Below, piece after piece: positions 21,612 to 21,712 of a stretch of DNA of 21,712 nucleotides. The stretch is taken from positions 1 to 21,712 of the forward strand of contig JAENVU010000093.1 in the NCBI GenBank assembly GCA_016650415.1, read 5' to 3'. The first letter of the stretch is position 1, and the number at the start of each line of letters is the position of its first letter. Both the position numbers and the translations under genes were made by a program. The notes under the pieces are model-generated. The model saw only the letters and a list, made by a program, of their open reading frames with translations, was not told the origin of the DNA and made no database searches. The DNA comes from Acidimicrobiia bacterium. GTDB taxonomy: Bacteria > Actinomycetota > Acidimicrobiia > IMCC26256 > JAENVU01.

Positions 21612-21712
21612 ATGATCGACCTGAAACGACTCCGGGACGAGCCCGACTACCGCGCCGGTATCGAACGCAAACGCGTCCGGCCCGGCCTGATCGACGAGCT
21701 GCTCGCGGCCGA
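21612..21712 (+). CDS. serS: Seryl-tRNA synthetase, N-terminal fragment
   Basis: Only the first 33 codons are in the window. The protein begins IDLKRLRDEPDYRAGIERKR, the standard start of the SerRS N-terminal coiled-coil arm (normally Met-Ile-Asp-x-Lys-x-Leu-Arg-x-x-Pro), which binds the long variable arm of tRNA-Ser. The catalytic domain lies beyond the right edge. ATG 21612, nine bases after the pheA stop, with no strong ribosome site, suggests shared transcription. Confidence 0.85.
   Translation, partial: MIDLKRLRDEPDYRAGIERKRVRPGLIDELLAA

Overview
This is a gene-dense, high-GC window in which about 26 protein genes (two cut by the window edges) and one tRNA fill nearly everything. It looks chromosomal and actinobacterial. 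The main reason is the block crgA / trpG / pknB-pbpA-rodA-pstP-fhaB-fhaA, the arrangement found close to the replication origin in Mycobacterium and its relatives. The deep GC-rich coding style, many GTG/TTG starts and several leaderless promoters suggest a non-mycobacterial lineage, perhaps Acidimicrobiia; that placement is inference. I see no IS element, phage gene, CRISPR array or toxin-antitoxin pair.

Layout. 1-1790 (+): the end of a molybdate ABC transporter (modA fragment, modB, and a short modC without a TOBE domain). 1777-3037 (-): a PaaI-type thioesterase followed by a PAP2 membrane phosphatase. 3108-4536 (+): a thiolase and a small membrane protein with a cysteine cluster. 4537-4609: a convergent gap with a perfect DnaA box and a 17-bp dyad. 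4610-6033: crgA (-), a C-terminally shortened sulfotransferase (+) and trpG/pabA (+). 6034-14113 (-): a seven-gene run in transcription order fhaA, fhaB, pstP, rodA, pbpA, pknB, mutY. 14210-14293 (+): tRNA-Leu(CAG). 14344-15285 (+): an FMN oxidoreductase of the nitronate monooxygenase superfamily. 15299-17992 (-): an OafA-like acyltransferase with an SGNH domain, followed by TesB. 18069-20607 (+): three overlapping genes for a CoaA-like kinase, a GalM-like mutarotase and an AlkA-like DNA glycosylase. 20679-21712 (+): pheA and the start of serS.

How the genes work together. The central minus-strand operon builds and controls the peptidoglycan elongation machinery. RodA polymerises glycan, PbpA cross-links it, PknB senses muropeptides through four PASTA repeats, PstP dephosphorylates, and FhaA/FhaB read phosphothreonine. 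CrgA is a division-site membrane protein nearby. The acyltransferase-SGNH fusion may acetylate a cell-envelope polymer. The thiolase, PaaI-type thioesterase and TesB belong to acyl-CoA metabolism; trpG and pheA to aromatic metabolism.

Most notable observations. (1) Seven genes have a TAnnnT -10 hexamer exactly 7 or 8 nt before the start codon, a leaderless-transcript signature. (2) The MutY homologue has Glu where the catalytic Asp is expected. (3) A DnaA box with a dyad lies in the crgA convergent gap. (4) The sulfotransferase stops before the usual C-terminal region. (5) The CoaA-GalM-AlkA trio is coupled by overlapping codons. No clearly new multi-gene system is evident; most of the window is conserved core genome.
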